Positions 52,616 to 61,905 of a stretch of 64,000 nucleotides of DNA are shown here, in pieces. Under the pieces are notes generated by a model. It saw only the letters and a list, made by a program, of their open reading frames with translations, had not been told where the DNA came from and did no database searches. How positions within the stretch are numbered: the stretch's first letter is position 1; every line of letters begins with the position of its first letter. Origin of the DNA: RDYZ01 sp964518905. GTDB taxonomy: Bacteria; Cyanobacteriota; Cyanobacteriia; Cyanobacteriales; Geitlerinemataceae. The translations under genes were made by a program, and so were the position numbers. The stretch is taken from positions 1 to 64,000 of the forward strand of contig CAZFJL010000027.1 in assembly GCA_964518905.1 (NCBI GenBank). The letters run 5' to 3'.

Positions 52616-53515
52616 ATGCCATACGTGGGTGAATTGGCAGCACTGGGAGCGGCCTTGGTTTGGTCGATCGCGTCGATGGTGTTTCAGCGCTTGGGCGTGA
52701 CGATCGATCCGCTGCGGCTGAATGTACTGAAAGGATTGGTCTCAGTCTCGCTGTTCATCCTGACCATTCGCCTGGGGGGCGCGATCCTCCCGGATCTGGA
52801 TCGCACTGCGATCGCGCTCATCGGCGGCAGCGGTCTAATTGGTATCGGACTCGGCGACACCGCCTTTTTCAAAGCCCTCAACTGCCTCGGCCCACGACGC
52901 ACCCTGCTCCTCGTCACCAGTGCCGCGCCGATGACGGCCTTGCTGGCGATGCTGACTCTAGGTGAAGCGTTGTCGATGCAGGCGATCGGCGGGATTGCTG
53001 CGATCGCGGGGGGGATTGCCTGGGTGATTAGCGATCGGGTGGTTGATGTGCAGGGTAGAGGGGTCTGGTGGCAGGGCGTTTTGTGGGGACTCGTCGCGGC
53101 GGGGTCTCAGGCGGTGGGGGTGGTGTTGTCCCGTGCGGCGCTGGCCGATACGGACATTTCGCCGCTCTGGTCAACGGTGCTGCGAATTGCGATCGGCATC
53201 GTGCCGTTATTGCTCTGGGAAGTCCTGGGGATCGTGCGCTACAAGGCAGAACGGCAGGCATGGCGGCACATTCTCACCACCCCAAAGATGATCGCCGCGA
53301 TTCTCATCGGCTCATTTTTCGGAACCTATCTCGCCATCTGGCTACAGCAAACCTCGATTAAATTTGCACCGGTTGGCATCGCCCAAACCTTGACCTCGAC
53401 CAGCCCGCTATTTGTCTTGCCGCTGGCGGCGTGGGCGGGCGATCGCATCAGTGGCCGATCGTTGTGCGGCGTGGCGATCGTCTTACTCGGGGTGGCGATG
53501 TTGTTTCTGCGCTAG
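52616..53515 (+). CDS. EamA/DMT superfamily transporter
   Basis: 299-residue membrane protein with about ten hydrophobic helices in two EamA repeats. The first repeat begins GELAALGAALVWSIASMVFQRL; the second ends GIAQTLTSTSPLFVLPLAAWAGDRISGRSLCGVAIVLLGVAMLFLR. DMT carriers export or import small metabolites; the substrate cannot be inferred. Stands alone, with MITEs on both sides. Confidence 0.85.
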   Translation: MPYVGELAALGAALVWSIASMVFQRLGVTIDPLRLNVLKGLVSVSLFILTIRLGGAILPDLDRTAIALIGGSGLIGIGLGDTAFFKALNCLGPRRTLLLVTSAAPMTALLAMLTLGEALSMQAIGGIAAIAGGIAWVISDRVVDVQGRGVWWQGVLWGLVAAGSQAVGVVLSRAALADTDISPLWSTVLRIAIGIVPLLLWEVLGIVRYKAERQAWRHILTTPKMIAAILIGSFFGTYLAIWLQQTSIKFAPVGIAQTLTSTSPLFVLPLAAWAGDRISGRSLCGVAIVLLGVAMLFLR

Positions 53516-53547
53516 GGCGATCAGCTACATCAAAATTAAACGAGAGT

Positions 53548-53663
53548 TATAGTCAGTTCAATAAAAAATGAGACATATTGATTCTGTTCTGCTCTTTCAA
53601 AAACCGCGTTTCGACTCCGCTCAACGCTCTCAGTGTGTTCTAAAAACGATTGGACTGACTATA
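53548..53663. mobile_element. 116-bp MITE between EamA gene and mobA
   Basis: Terminal inverted repeats TATAGTCAGTTCAAT and ATTGGACTGACTATA (1 mismatch in 15; further weak pairing inward). No ORF. TA at each outer end fits an IS630/Tc1-like TA duplication. The internal hairpin GCGTT...AACGC (53606-53627) is the shared core with compensatory changes. Confidence 0.68.
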
Positions 53664-53690
53664 GACCCCGAGTGAACCCCGAGTGAATCG

Positions 53691-54371
53691 ATGATGAAGG
53701 CTAAACACTTAGCTACGACGCCAATTTATCCATCGATCGCCACGGTGATTTTAGCGGGGGGATATAGTCGGCGGATGGGGCGCGATAAGGCGTTGGTGTT
53801 GTGGCAGGGGGAGCCGATGTTACAGCGGGTCTATGCCGTGGCGCGATCGCTCACGCCGCGATCGATCATCCTCTCGGCGTGGAACGATCGCTACGCCGAT
53901 CTTGACCTACCGGGCTGCGAATTCCTGAACGATCGCCACCCCGGATCGGGGCCAGTCGTTGCGCTCGATCAAGCTTTCCTAAACTTTGAGAATGTGCCCA
54001 TTCAAGCCAATCAAGCCAATCAAACGCCAGAATGGATTTTGCTGTTAGCCTGCGATTTGCCGAGTCTCGATCGCGATCGCGTGGCGCAATTGTGCGATCG
54101 CGTGGCGCATTGTGACGATCGAACCGTCGCGATCGTGCCGCGTACGGATCGCGCCTGGGAGCCGCTCTGTGCGCTCTATCGCCGGACGGCACAGCCGCGA
54201 TTGCAGGAGTTTATCCAGGCGGGAGGGCGATCGTTTCAGCGTTGGTTTGAGCCGTTGGCCGCGATTCCCGGCGCGATCGAGACGGTGGCGATCGCGGCAG
54301 ACGATCGGGCGTGGCTCCACAACTGCAACACACCCGCTGATTTAGAACCGGGCGACACCATCAGCGCATAG
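53691..54371 (+). CDS. mobA: Molybdenum cofactor guanylyltransferase
   Basis: Attaches GMP to molybdopterin to give the bis-MGD-type cofactor used by nitrate reductase and related enzymes. Of 226 residues: ILAGGYSRRMGRDKALV signature at about 20-36, LNDRHPGSGPVVAL, LLACDLPSL, and the C-terminal LHNCNTPADL. An in-frame second ATG directly follows the first. No other moa/moe gene is in the window. Confidence 0.9.
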   Translation: MMKAKHLATTPIYPSIATVILAGGYSRRMGRDKALVLWQGEPMLQRVYAVARSLTPRSIILSAWNDRYADLDLPGCEFLNDRHPGSGPVVALDQAFLNFENVPIQANQANQTPEWILLLACDLPSLDRDRVAQLCDRVAHCDDRTVAIVPRTDRAWEPLCALYRRTAQPRLQEFIQAGGRSFQRWFEPLAAIPGAIETVAIAADDRAWLHNCNTPADLEPGDTISA

Positions 54372-54475
54372 CCCCGCCCCTGCAAATTTTGCGATGCTGA
54401 TTGACCGAACAGCGAACTCGATCGCTACACTATTAGCAAATTCTTCGCGAACTTCTGTCGAATTCAAACTTAACC

Positions 54476-54883
54476 ATGCGCTTGCTTCACACCATGCTTC
54501 GGGTCGGTAATCTAGACGAATCGATCGACTTTTATTGCAATGTCCTCGGGATGAAACTCCTGCGCCAAAAGGAATATCCCAGCGGCGAATTCACCCTAGC
54601 TTTTCTCGGTTACGGCGACGAGTCTGACACCACCGTGATCGAACTGACCTATAACTGGGGCGTGACGAGCTACGATCTCGGCTCGGCCTATGGTCACATC
54701 GCGATCGGTGTTGATGACATCTACGGAACCTGCGACCAGATCAAAACGCGCGGCGGTAAAGTCGTCCGCGAGCCCGGACCGATGAAACACGGTTCGACGG
54801 TGATTGCCTTTGTGGAAGACCCGACGGGTTACAAAATTGAGCTAATTCAACTCGGGACACAGGGCGCGGCAAAGGCGTCGTAG
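54476..54883 (+). CDS. gloA: Lactoylglutathione lyase (glyoxalase I)
   Basis: Detoxifies methylglyoxal by isomerising its glutathione hemithioacetal. 135 residues of the Ni2+-type bacterial GloA: LLHTMLRVGNLDESIDFYCNVLGM (metal His), GDESDTTVIELTYNWG (Glu), YGHIAIGVDDIYGTCDQIK (His), IAFVEDPTGYKIELIQ (Glu). All four metal ligands are present. Confidence 0.95.
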   Translation: MRLLHTMLRVGNLDESIDFYCNVLGMKLLRQKEYPSGEFTLAFLGYGDESDTTVIELTYNWGVTSYDLGSAYGHIAIGVDDIYGTCDQIKTRGGKVVREPGPMKHGSTVIAFVEDPTGYKIELIQLGTQGAAKAS

Positions 54884-55195
54884 GGCAATCTTTGGGACGC
54901 TGGAGAAACCGTTCGGAGCGCTTGTTAAATCAACATAAGTTTTGCCACAGTTCCCGAGAGACTCCGGAATCGGCCTGAAAGTTGGCGAACACATCGACAG
55001 AAGTCGATCGAGATTCGTGTGGTTTTAATGAAACGATTGGCGTCATCTCGGGTTCGTTTCGGGTTTGTTCCCCCTCTCGCGAGCTGAACATCAAACATCA
55101 GTTTGCTCGACACCCAGATCGCGCCAAAACAGATAGACCGCGCCCCAATCTCATCGGCGATCTAACATTTCGAGACCAATGCGCGGTCGATCGCC
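54884..55195. other. Intergenic region after gloA
   Basis: About 312 bp; no gene, repeat or known RNA recognised. It presumably holds the promoter of the TPR-like gene. Confidence 0.3.
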
Positions 55196-56365
55196 ATGCA
55201 ACAATTGCCACTTCCCGATCTCAATAAACGCACGTCCAAAACAGCCCAAAACAGCGCTAATCGCCCGAATAAACCAATTCGATTGATCCAGGATCGGACT
55301 CGTACGCGTTCTAGCACCGCAACAATGGATAGCCAGAGCCCCGCGCCGGATCAGCCGAATCAGTCCGTTCCCCCCGGTGGTTTGATGTCGATTACGGAGA
55401 TCGACACGATCGACACGAGCAAACCATCACGTAGATCTGATCCATCCGATCGCTCCGATCCATCCGATCGCTCCGATCGCTCTGATCGCGCTGAAATCAC
55501 GTCACTATTCGATTTACTGGGCATTGGAACCAGCATCGCCACCAGCATCACCCTGGGAGTTTGTGGGTATTATGCCCATGAATTAATCGACCCGGAAGTT
55601 GATGTCGCCTTGCTGCCCGAGATTCCCACCTCTGACGAGACGAGCCGTCTCGATCGCACACGCCTGACGAGCCTCGCCGATGTGTCGGGAAATATGGCGA
55701 TCGCGACACCCGAATTTTTGCCCAGCCTACGGAACGAGACACGCCAATGGGGTAGCGATCTACATCGCTTCGTCCGAGCACTGCAAGCACCACGCGCGAC
55801 ACCGAAATTAGCCCTAGCCAATCGCGAGCTAGCGCCGCAATATCCCGCCAATCCGATGATCGAACGTTGGCTCGATCGCAGCTCTGGGGTTCAATCCGAC
55901 CCCGCCGGGGAACGTCAGATCTATTTGGCCAAAACCCAAGCGATGAAAAGTCAGTTTTCGGCGGCGATCGTTGAATTGCAAAAAATCCCGCCGACCTCAC
56001 CGAACTACGACATCGCCCAAGCCAAAATCACGGAATATAGCCGATCCCGAGACGTTCGCGCCCGTGTCTCGCTACAAGTTGCCTACGATTTAGCCGCTGC
56101 CGGTGACTTTAGCGGCTCCCTGGCGTTTCTGAACGAAATCCCGGCAGAAGCATCGATTTACGCCACTGTTCAGCAAAAACGGCTGGAATATACCCAAAAA
56201 CGAGACATTCAGGCGAAAACCTGGCTCTATCGCGCGAAAAATTTGGCGGCGGCGATGCAATACGGCGAGGCGATCGCGGTGTTGCGCGTCATTCCCCAGG
56301 GAACATCCGTGTACGGAGAAGCGAAACAGAAAATTCTGGAATATAGCAAAAAACGATTTGCTTAG
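55196..56365 (+). CDS. Membrane-anchored TPR-like protein, C-terminus supplied by a MITE
   Basis: 389 residues, function unknown. A basic N-terminus is followed by a low-complexity segment (RSDPSDRSDPSDRSDRSDR, about 80-98), one hydrophobic helix (LLGIGTSIATSITLGVCGYYA, about 106-126) and a C-terminal half of three similar helix pairs: YLAKTQAMKSQFSAAIVELQKIP..., YDLAAAGDFSGSLAFLNEIP..., YRAKNLAAAMQYGEAIAVLRVIP..., each followed by YxxAQxKxxEYSxxRD. The last eight codons (YSKKRFA and stop) lie inside the MITE starting at 56342, so the original C-terminus was probably longer or different. A start at the internal ATG 55325 is possible. Confidence 0.75.
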   Translation: MQQLPLPDLNKRTSKTAQNSANRPNKPIRLIQDRTRTRSSTATMDSQSPAPDQPNQSVPPGGLMSITEIDTIDTSKPSRRSDPSDRSDPSDRSDRSDRAEITSLFDLLGIGTSIATSITLGVCGYYAHELIDPEVDVALLPEIPTSDETSRLDRTRLTSLADVSGNMAIATPEFLPSLRNETRQWGSDLHRFVRALQAPRATPKLALANRELAPQYPANPMIERWLDRSSGVQSDPAGERQIYLAKTQAMKSQFSAAIVELQKIPPTSPNYDIAQAKITEYSRSRDVRARVSLQVAYDLAAAGDFSGSLAFLNEIPAEASIYATVQQKRLEYTQKRDIQAKTWLYRAKNLAAAMQYGEAIAVLRVIPQGTSVYGEAKQKILEYSKKRFA

Positions 56366-56458
56366 GACGTATCAAAAAAAGCTGAGAGCACTGAGCGGAG
56401 TCGAAGTGCGGTTTTCAACTTAGACGAGAGTGTCCTAATTTAATCGGCTTCTGCTATA
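56342..56458. mobile_element. 117-bp MITE, copy 2
   Basis: Same length and ends as copy 1 at 6245 (about 93% identical by eye), TATAGC...GCTATA. Its left terminal repeat is read as codons TAT AGC AAA AAA CGA TTT GCT TAG and terminates the upstream gene. Confidence 0.78.
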
Positions 56459-56570
56459 TCACCAAATCTCAGTCGTGATTGAACAGCAGCGACTTGAACA
56501 GCAAAAGACCAATTTTGTACCGCAGCCGGAACCTCCAGAAGCAACGTGACAGGACTGGTGCAGAACCATT

Positions 56571-56607
56571 CGAGAAGTCCGACTTTTTGAAAAAGTCGGA
56601 CTTCTCG
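56571..56607. repeat. Dispersed palindrome R2, copy B (perfect)
   Basis: A perfect 37-nt palindrome: 18-nt arms starting CGAGAAGTCCGACTTTTT around a single G. It lies between the converging TPR and histidine kinase genes, 22 bp from the kinase stop. Likely bidirectional terminator. Confidence 0.78.
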
Positions 56608-56628
56608 CCCTCTGTGGGACTTGAACCC

Positions 56629-59022
56629 TTACGGCTGCCCCGGCGAAACCTTTACCTTGGCGGTTTGATCGGCTTCTAACTCAATCAGCTCGATCACCTG
56701 CGTGAGTAAAGCCTCAAGATTGAGTGGTGCGGTAATACAGCGATCGGCTCCGCTCGTGAGACATTGTGAGGTTTCTTCAGGCCGATCGCTATTACCAATC
56801 ATGACAATCCGCAGCGTGGCTGTTTCCCGAGAACTCCGCAAAATTGAGGTCAGCTCGCAGCCATCAATGCCATCGAGCCGACGATCGACGATCGCCACGA
56901 TCGGGCGTAAGACGCGGATTTGCTCCAGCGCCGTTGACCCATCAAGCATCCAAATCACCTGCAATCCTGCCGCCGTCAGCACATCGCACACCAAGGTTGC
57001 ATCATCATCGCGGCTGGTCACGAGCACGATGTGTCCCTGGGGAATATGGGGCGCGGTACGCAGCGCCGATGGAATCGCCATTTCGGGCGAAGCGGGCTCA
57101 TTCGCTTGGGGGAGAGACACCGTAAAACACGATCCGACGTCGGGCTCGGATTGCACCTCGATCGTGCCGTTGTGTAGCTCGACGAGCTGCTTGGTTAAGG
57201 CCAATCCGAGACCCGTGCCGCCATACTCGCGGGTGTAGGTTCCCTCCAGTTGGCGGAAGCTTTCAAAGAGTGATGCTTGCTGACTTTGAGGGATGCCAAT
57301 CCCGGTATCTTCGATCGCAAACACCACCTGGTCGGCGTCACGGCGAACGCTGACGGTGACCCGGCCTCCGGTGAGCGTAAATTTAATCGCATTGCCCAAC
57401 AAATTGAACAGGATTTGATTAACGCGGGCGCGATCGGCGCGAAATTGGTCGAGTTCTGCCGGGATCTCTAGCTTGAGGTCGAGCTGAATGCCGTTCACCG
57501 TCGCTCGATCGATCGCGGTACGAATGACGTGGCGGGCGAGCTGTGAGAGCGAAAATTCTGCGATCCTAAGCTGAGTTGCCCCAGATTCGAGTTCCGCCAA
57601 GTCGAGCAGATCATCGATCAGCTCCAGTAGATGCTCGCCGCTGTCGTAGATGGTGGTGAGATATTCCCGCTGCTTGTCGTTCAGGTGGCCAAATGACCAG
57701 CGCAACAGCGTGGAGGACATGCCGATGATGCAGGCCAGCGGCGTCCGCAATTCATGACTCATCATCGACAGGAATTCCGTCCGCGTTTGTTTTGCGGCTT
57801 GGGTTGTTTGGAGAGCGTCATGAAGCTGATGCGCCTGTTGTTCGGCAGCCTGTTCGATCATGTATTTTTGCTGCTGTAGCTCGGCGACGGCGTGGGCTTG
57901 CTGGATGGCAAGGCTCATATCGGCGGCAACGTAGCTCAAAAAGTCGCGATCGTATTGCGACCACGATCGCGGTTGGTCGCATTGCTGGGCGAACAAAACG
58001 CCCCACAGGCGATCGCGTAAATGCAGTGGGACAATCACCTGAGATCGCACCTTGGCGGCCTTGAGTGCCTTGCGCTCACGCTTTGACACCTTTGGACTCG
58101 CAAGATTATCGATCGCGATCGGCGCCTCAAACGCCTCTAGCTGTATCCCCTCGGGCAAAAAATCACGGACTAACACCGTTGGTATTTGGAGCGACCCAAT
58201 TTCTGGCGAAATCAGCGCTTCATAGACGATCGATCCGCCACGCTGGGCGATCGTCTCTGTCGGGTCGATCGACGGTTTCGGAATCTCTGCACGGTGCGAA
58301 AACTGGTAGATGGCGAGACGATCGAGCTGGAGAAAGTGACGAGCGCGGCTGATCGTATCGCGCAAAATATCCACGAGGATAATATCGGCCTGTTCTTCCT
58401 CTGCGGTTTCGCTGTCCGTCGTCGAGATGGAAAGATTAGCAGCATTAGACGCGATCGGATCGAGATCTAGGCTCTGAGGCTGCGCCGTAGACCTCGTCGA
58501 TTCAGATGCCAGAGTGTCGCGCAGTTCACTCTCCGCTTCCCACGCTGCGATTAAGTCCAGGGCGGAATGCTCAAACCACGGATGTAAATCCGCATCATTT
58601 TGCAGCAATGTTGTTGCGTGGGCGCGAAGACTATCCGGCAGGCAATACCCCGTCAGATTTTCCGTTTCTGCCTCTAATAGAAAAGCTCGGATCGCGTCGC
58701 GATCGAAGGCAAGCTGAACCTCGAAATTTTCATCTTGATCCTCTTGATCGCCTCGATCGTCACTTGAACGCTCCGGAAAATCCTCGACGCTGTTGGTCGA
58801 TCGAACGCCACAGATCACCGCGCAAAACTGGGGCGAGATCACTAAAGTTAAACGTTGTCCATCGGGCGGGAGAACGGCGAGATCGGTTTCGGAAAAGGCG
58901 ATCGTGGTCTCACGTCTGAGATCGGATGAGCTAAGTATCGCTTCGCACAGCCACGCTTGCAGTCGATCAAGGGTCGATGCACGCAATGTATGTCGTAAAG
59001 CTAGCGTGCGAAAGTGGCTCAT
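56629..59022 (-). CDS. Hybrid sensor histidine kinase (GAF, HisKA, HATPase, atypical receiver)
   Basis: 797 residues without transmembrane helices. An N-terminal region of about 200 residues of unknown type is followed by a GAF domain (about 215-375; HFLQLDRLAIYQF, VIVPLHLRDRLWGVLFAQQC), HisKA (FLSMMSHELRTPLA, His at about 424), HATPase (LFNLLGNAIKFT, IEDTGIGIP, GGTGLGLALTKQL) and a C-terminal receiver (about 670-790). The receiver keeps an Asp (AIVDRRLDG) but has SRDDD instead of the usual acidic pocket and TAPL in place of the Lys-Pro pair, so it may not signal by phosphorylation. Signal unknown. Confidence 0.9.
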   Translation of the reverse strand: MSHFRTLALRHTLRASTLDRLQAWLCEAILSSSDLRRETTIAFSETDLAVLPPDGQRLTLVISPQFCAVICGVRSTNSVEDFPERSSDDRGDQEDQDENFEVQLAFDRDAIRAFLLEAETENLTGYCLPDSLRAHATTLLQNDADLHPWFEHSALDLIAAWEAESELRDTLASESTRSTAQPQSLDLDPIASNAANLSISTTDSETAEEEQADIILVDILRDTISRARHFLQLDRLAIYQFSHRAEIPKPSIDPTETIAQRGGSIVYEALISPEIGSLQIPTVLVRDFLPEGIQLEAFEAPIAIDNLASPKVSKRERKALKAAKVRSQVIVPLHLRDRLWGVLFAQQCDQPRSWSQYDRDFLSYVAADMSLAIQQAHAVAELQQQKYMIEQAAEQQAHQLHDALQTTQAAKQTRTEFLSMMSHELRTPLACIIGMSSTLLRWSFGHLNDKQREYLTTIYDSGEHLLELIDDLLDLAELESGATQLRIAEFSLSQLARHVIRTAIDRATVNGIQLDLKLEIPAELDQFRADRARVNQILFNLLGNAIKFTLTGGRVTVSVRRDADQVVFAIEDTGIGIPQSQQASLFESFRQLEGTYTREYGGTGLGLALTKQLVELHNGTIEVQSEPDVGSCFTVSLPQANEPASPEMAIPSALRTAPHIPQGHIVLVTSRDDDATLVCDVLTAAGLQVIWMLDGSTALEQIRVLRPIVAIVDRRLDGIDGCELTSILRSSRETATLRIVMIGNSDRPEETSQCLTSGADRCITAPLNLEALLTQVIELIELEADQTAKVKVSPGQP

Positions 59023-59540
59023 TAATGAATGACGACTGTGATTACAGCCTTAATGCAAGCAAGGAGAACTGGTCAACATATAGAAACAACGCGGCAATTC
59101 ATTGCGTCCCGTCAAACGGGCTTTTGAAGCCGACCATTTTTCCTGTACTCATGGCTCAGGTCGGTCTTGATTAGTTTCTATGTTACGCCGACCTTCTCGT
59201 GAACCCTGCCTTCGATCGTTGAAACTTTCGATTCTATACAGCGACAACAATTTTTCTGGTTAAAGACAGGCTATTCCAGCAACTCTGCCTTGGCACTTGA
59301 GCGATCCGTCTTTCATTCAGCGTCCAGGTTAATCATGCTGAGACGTTTTACCTTTTGCGGCATTCTTGATGCATTACACCGAATCCTATCGCCTCGTGAT
59401 GAAGCCGCGTAAACCTGCGATCGTCTCTCATACAGATCGAGGACGCTACTATGCAGACCCTTCGCCTGGAAACGGTTCGCCGAAATTTTTAATCTCTAAG
59501 GCGGAAGCTTCCAGGCGCGGACAGGCTCGACCCGGAAGCC
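59023..59540. other. Intergenic region between histidine kinase and Uma2 gene
   Basis: About 518 bp. No convincing gene on either strand, although a short plus-strand frame (59366-59545) reads IVSHTDRGRYYADPS, loosely reminiscent of rve-type transposases (HSDRG); no other transposase motif supports it. It contains the kinase promoter on the minus strand. Confidence 0.3.
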
Positions 59541-60323
59541 CTAGAGCGTATCGGGATCGACGCCTAAAGCCCGGAGCTGATCGGCGAGGCGGGTCGCCCA
59601 CTTTTTCGCTCGTTCGGTGCGTTGATTGGCCTGACGTAATTGCGACTCAGCGAGATCGGCACGCTTTTCGTTTTCGTCGCGTGTGAGATATTCCTGCTGC
59701 GCCAGTTCGTAGCCCGTGGGTAAAACCAGCCCGTCGTTATCGCACCAGCGCAACCACTGCCCTTCACAATTTTCGATATTGCCCGACCACAACACCAGCC
59801 CTAAGCCCACCTGATCCAGCCAGACCGATTCACTCACGCGATCGACCTTCGCGATCTCAAAGAAGCACTTCCCGCGTAGCTCAAAGATGTGCAACACGGT
59901 TTCGCCGAGGAGCGCGTGAGGGTCGTAAACCACGTAATAGCTGACGCGCATCCGTTCGTAGAGCGCCAGTTTTTGGCCGAGTTCTTCGCCGTTGCGATCG
60001 GAGACGATTTCGATCGTCACATCCGGCGGCTTGCCAAACTGCCAGAGAAAGTACGGATAATTGCGGCGATCCCACCAATCATCAGACACATCCAAACTCA
60101 GCAGAACGTCGGGAACCACCAAGGGCTGACCGTGAGAATGCAAGATGCCAATATTGGCCTCGACGAGGAATGACTGGCCGCGCAACGAGGTGTAGAGCGA
60201 ATCGGTGAGCAATCGCTTTTGCTTGGCAATCGCGAAGTCGTCGATCGGCGTCGTGCTGTCGGCAACGAGGTCGCGCAAACCAGCGAGCATTCCGTCATCC
60301 GTGAGCGGGGCAGACTGAACCAT
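59541..60323 (-). CDS. Uma2 family endonuclease-like protein (DUF820)
   Basis: 260 residues. The restriction-endonuclease-like fold shows VVPDVLLSLD and PDVTIEIVSDRNGEELGQKLALYERMRVSYYVVYDP, the standard Uma2 pattern with the PD..E-x-V..K residues. A C-terminal coiled-coil-like tail (EYLTRDENEKRADLAESQLRQANQRTERAKK) is typical of the many cyanobacterial copies. Biological role unknown; no transposase neighbours. Confidence 0.88.
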   Translation of the reverse strand: MVQSAPLTDDGMLAGLRDLVADSTTPIDDFAIAKQKRLLTDSLYTSLRGQSFLVEANIGILHSHGQPLVVPDVLLSLDVSDDWWDRRNYPYFLWQFGKPPDVTIEIVSDRNGEELGQKLALYERMRVSYYVVYDPHALLGETVLHIFELRGKCFFEIAKVDRVSESVWLDQVGLGLVLWSGNIENCEGQWLRWCDNDGLVLPTGYELAQQEYLTRDENEKRADLAESQLRQANQRTERAKKWATRLADQLRALGVDPDTL

Positions 60324-60493
60324 GGCTTCGTGCTGTGAATAAGAGTCGGGGTCGGGCTATGACGATATCTTAGGGTAGCGCTCAAAGGACGCGCGGTCTG
60401 CATCTTTTGGGCGTGAATTTTCGATCTGCAACATTTTCGGTCGAGTTCGACTGGTTTGATCGGTATTGATCGGTTCGATCCGAGTTCTCCCGA

Positions 60494-61705
60494 TTATCCG
60501 GGCTGGCTCGCGAAATTTTTCGGATCTTGGTCGCGACGGTGGCGCAGCGGAATCTCTGGCCCGGATCGATCGCCTGCGATCGCCGCGATCGCTTCCAACG
60601 ATGTTCGTAGATGCTTGGCGGCGTAAATCGACATATCGCGCGGTACATTGACCCGATCGCGCAAATACCGCAACGCCACATCCGAACCGTCGGGCGGTGT
60701 CGGTGCTTCACCCGTGATTAGGTGCGTCAGAGCGCAGCGGAGCGCGAGATCAAAGCGATCGTCGTCCAGCGGATTCACCCGGATAATATCGGCGCGATGT
60801 TTACAGACCCGGTGCAGCGCTTCGACTCGCGCCGTCTCCGGTTCGGCATACTTCACGTCGGGCAAATCAAACCAGGGGCCACTGTCAACATGAGCCTGAT
60901 TTTGCAGCGCTTCCGGCTCGTTATTGCTATAGCAACCGCCCATTTGCGGTGGTAGATCGTGAACGTGGGTATGAAAATCGCTCTGGGTTCCGCGATAGGT
61001 CGATCGCGTTTCCATCGCGTCAAACCAGGCGGCAAAACGCGGATTTTCCTCACGTAGGGAATAGCCTTTGTAGTAATACAAACTGGCGTTCATCCGTTCG
61101 ACGTAGGGCGTAAAAATCACGTCGATCGCGCTAAAGTCGTCCAGGAAATAGGGGCTTGGTGTTTTGCCTAGCGCCGCCTCAACAGCGGTTACAACATCCA
61201 CAAACTGGGCGCGATCTTTGTGATCCTGGCGCTGCGATCGGCTCGGATAGCACAGCCAAGAACACCAGGCACGAAACAACAGCCGCTCTAGCTGGCGCAG
61301 CGGTATCGCCGCCTGATCGAGCAAGCTAATACCCAACGGCTCGAAAGCGTCCTCCAGCTCAAGCAAAATCTCATCACTTTCGGTAATCAGTCTGCCGTCC
61401 AGCTTCACCGCCGGTAGCATTCCCGACGGCACAATCTGCTTGTACCACCGCTCTTTTTCGCCGTAGCAAAACATCGTGACTTTTTCGATGCGATAGGGAA
61501 TTTGCTTTTCCTCTAGCCAGAGCCAGACCTTTTGGCAATAGGGACACCAGGCGTGATTATCGCGGTACAGCGTCACCCGCACTTGGTCTTCCGATCGGCC
61601 AAACAGCCGCAAACGAGCGCGTGAATTCGTCGGCCCATTCACCGTATCGATCGCCAAGTCAGCGCGTTGTTCCAGTTCATCCCAGCGAAGCGGTGTAGCA
61701 GTCAT
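60494..61705 (-). CDS. Glutathione S-transferase family protein
   Basis: 403 residues. The N-terminal thioredoxin-like domain has HAWCPYCQKVWLWLEEKQIPYRIEKV (CxxC) and SGMLPAVKLDGRLITESDEILLELE, with the cis-Pro and Glu-Ser glutathione contacts, followed by the all-helical GST C-domain. A further helical segment of about 130 residues at the C-terminus goes beyond normal GST length. Cytoplasmic; substrate unknown. ATG 61705 chosen from two in-frame candidates. Confidence 0.85.
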   Translation of the reverse strand: MTATPLRWDELEQRADLAIDTVNGPTNSRARLRLFGRSEDQVRVTLYRDNHAWCPYCQKVWLWLEEKQIPYRIEKVTMFCYGEKERWYKQIVPSGMLPAVKLDGRLITESDEILLELEDAFEPLGISLLDQAAIPLRQLERLLFRAWCSWLCYPSRSQRQDHKDRAQFVDVVTAVEAALGKTPSPYFLDDFSAIDVIFTPYVERMNASLYYYKGYSLREENPRFAAWFDAMETRSTYRGTQSDFHTHVHDLPPQMGGCYSNNEPEALQNQAHVDSGPWFDLPDVKYAEPETARVEALHRVCKHRADIIRVNPLDDDRFDLALRCALTHLITGEAPTPPDGSDVALRYLRDRVNVPRDMSIYAAKHLRTSLEAIAAIAGDRSGPEIPLRHRRDQDPKNFASQPG

Positions 61706-61810
61706 AGAGCGATGTCGTACATCCAAAGGCCAGCCCTAGCGGGTATAGCACAAAACTCCAGTCCCACCAATACAATCGCCAGCAAAAACCCGAACTCAAG
61801 CTAACTCTAG

Positions 61811-61846
61811 CGAGAAGTCCGACTTTTACAAAAAGTCGGACTTCTG
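61811..61846. repeat. Dispersed palindrome R2, copy C
   Basis: Arms CGAGAAGTCCGACTTTT and AAAAAGTCGGACTTCT with AC at the centre, 60 bp beyond the glnA stop on the minus strand. Probably terminates glnA transcription. Confidence 0.72.
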
Positions 61847-61905
61847 AGATGAGCGATTATTTTTGGACACTACTCTTTTGGAGAATACTCTTTTGAACAC
61901 TACGT

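Noticed and set aside
59366..59545. Short frame with SHTDRGRYYAD resembling the HSDRG of rve transposases
   Set aside because: Only one weak motif, too short, no inverted repeats and no second transposase motif nearby.
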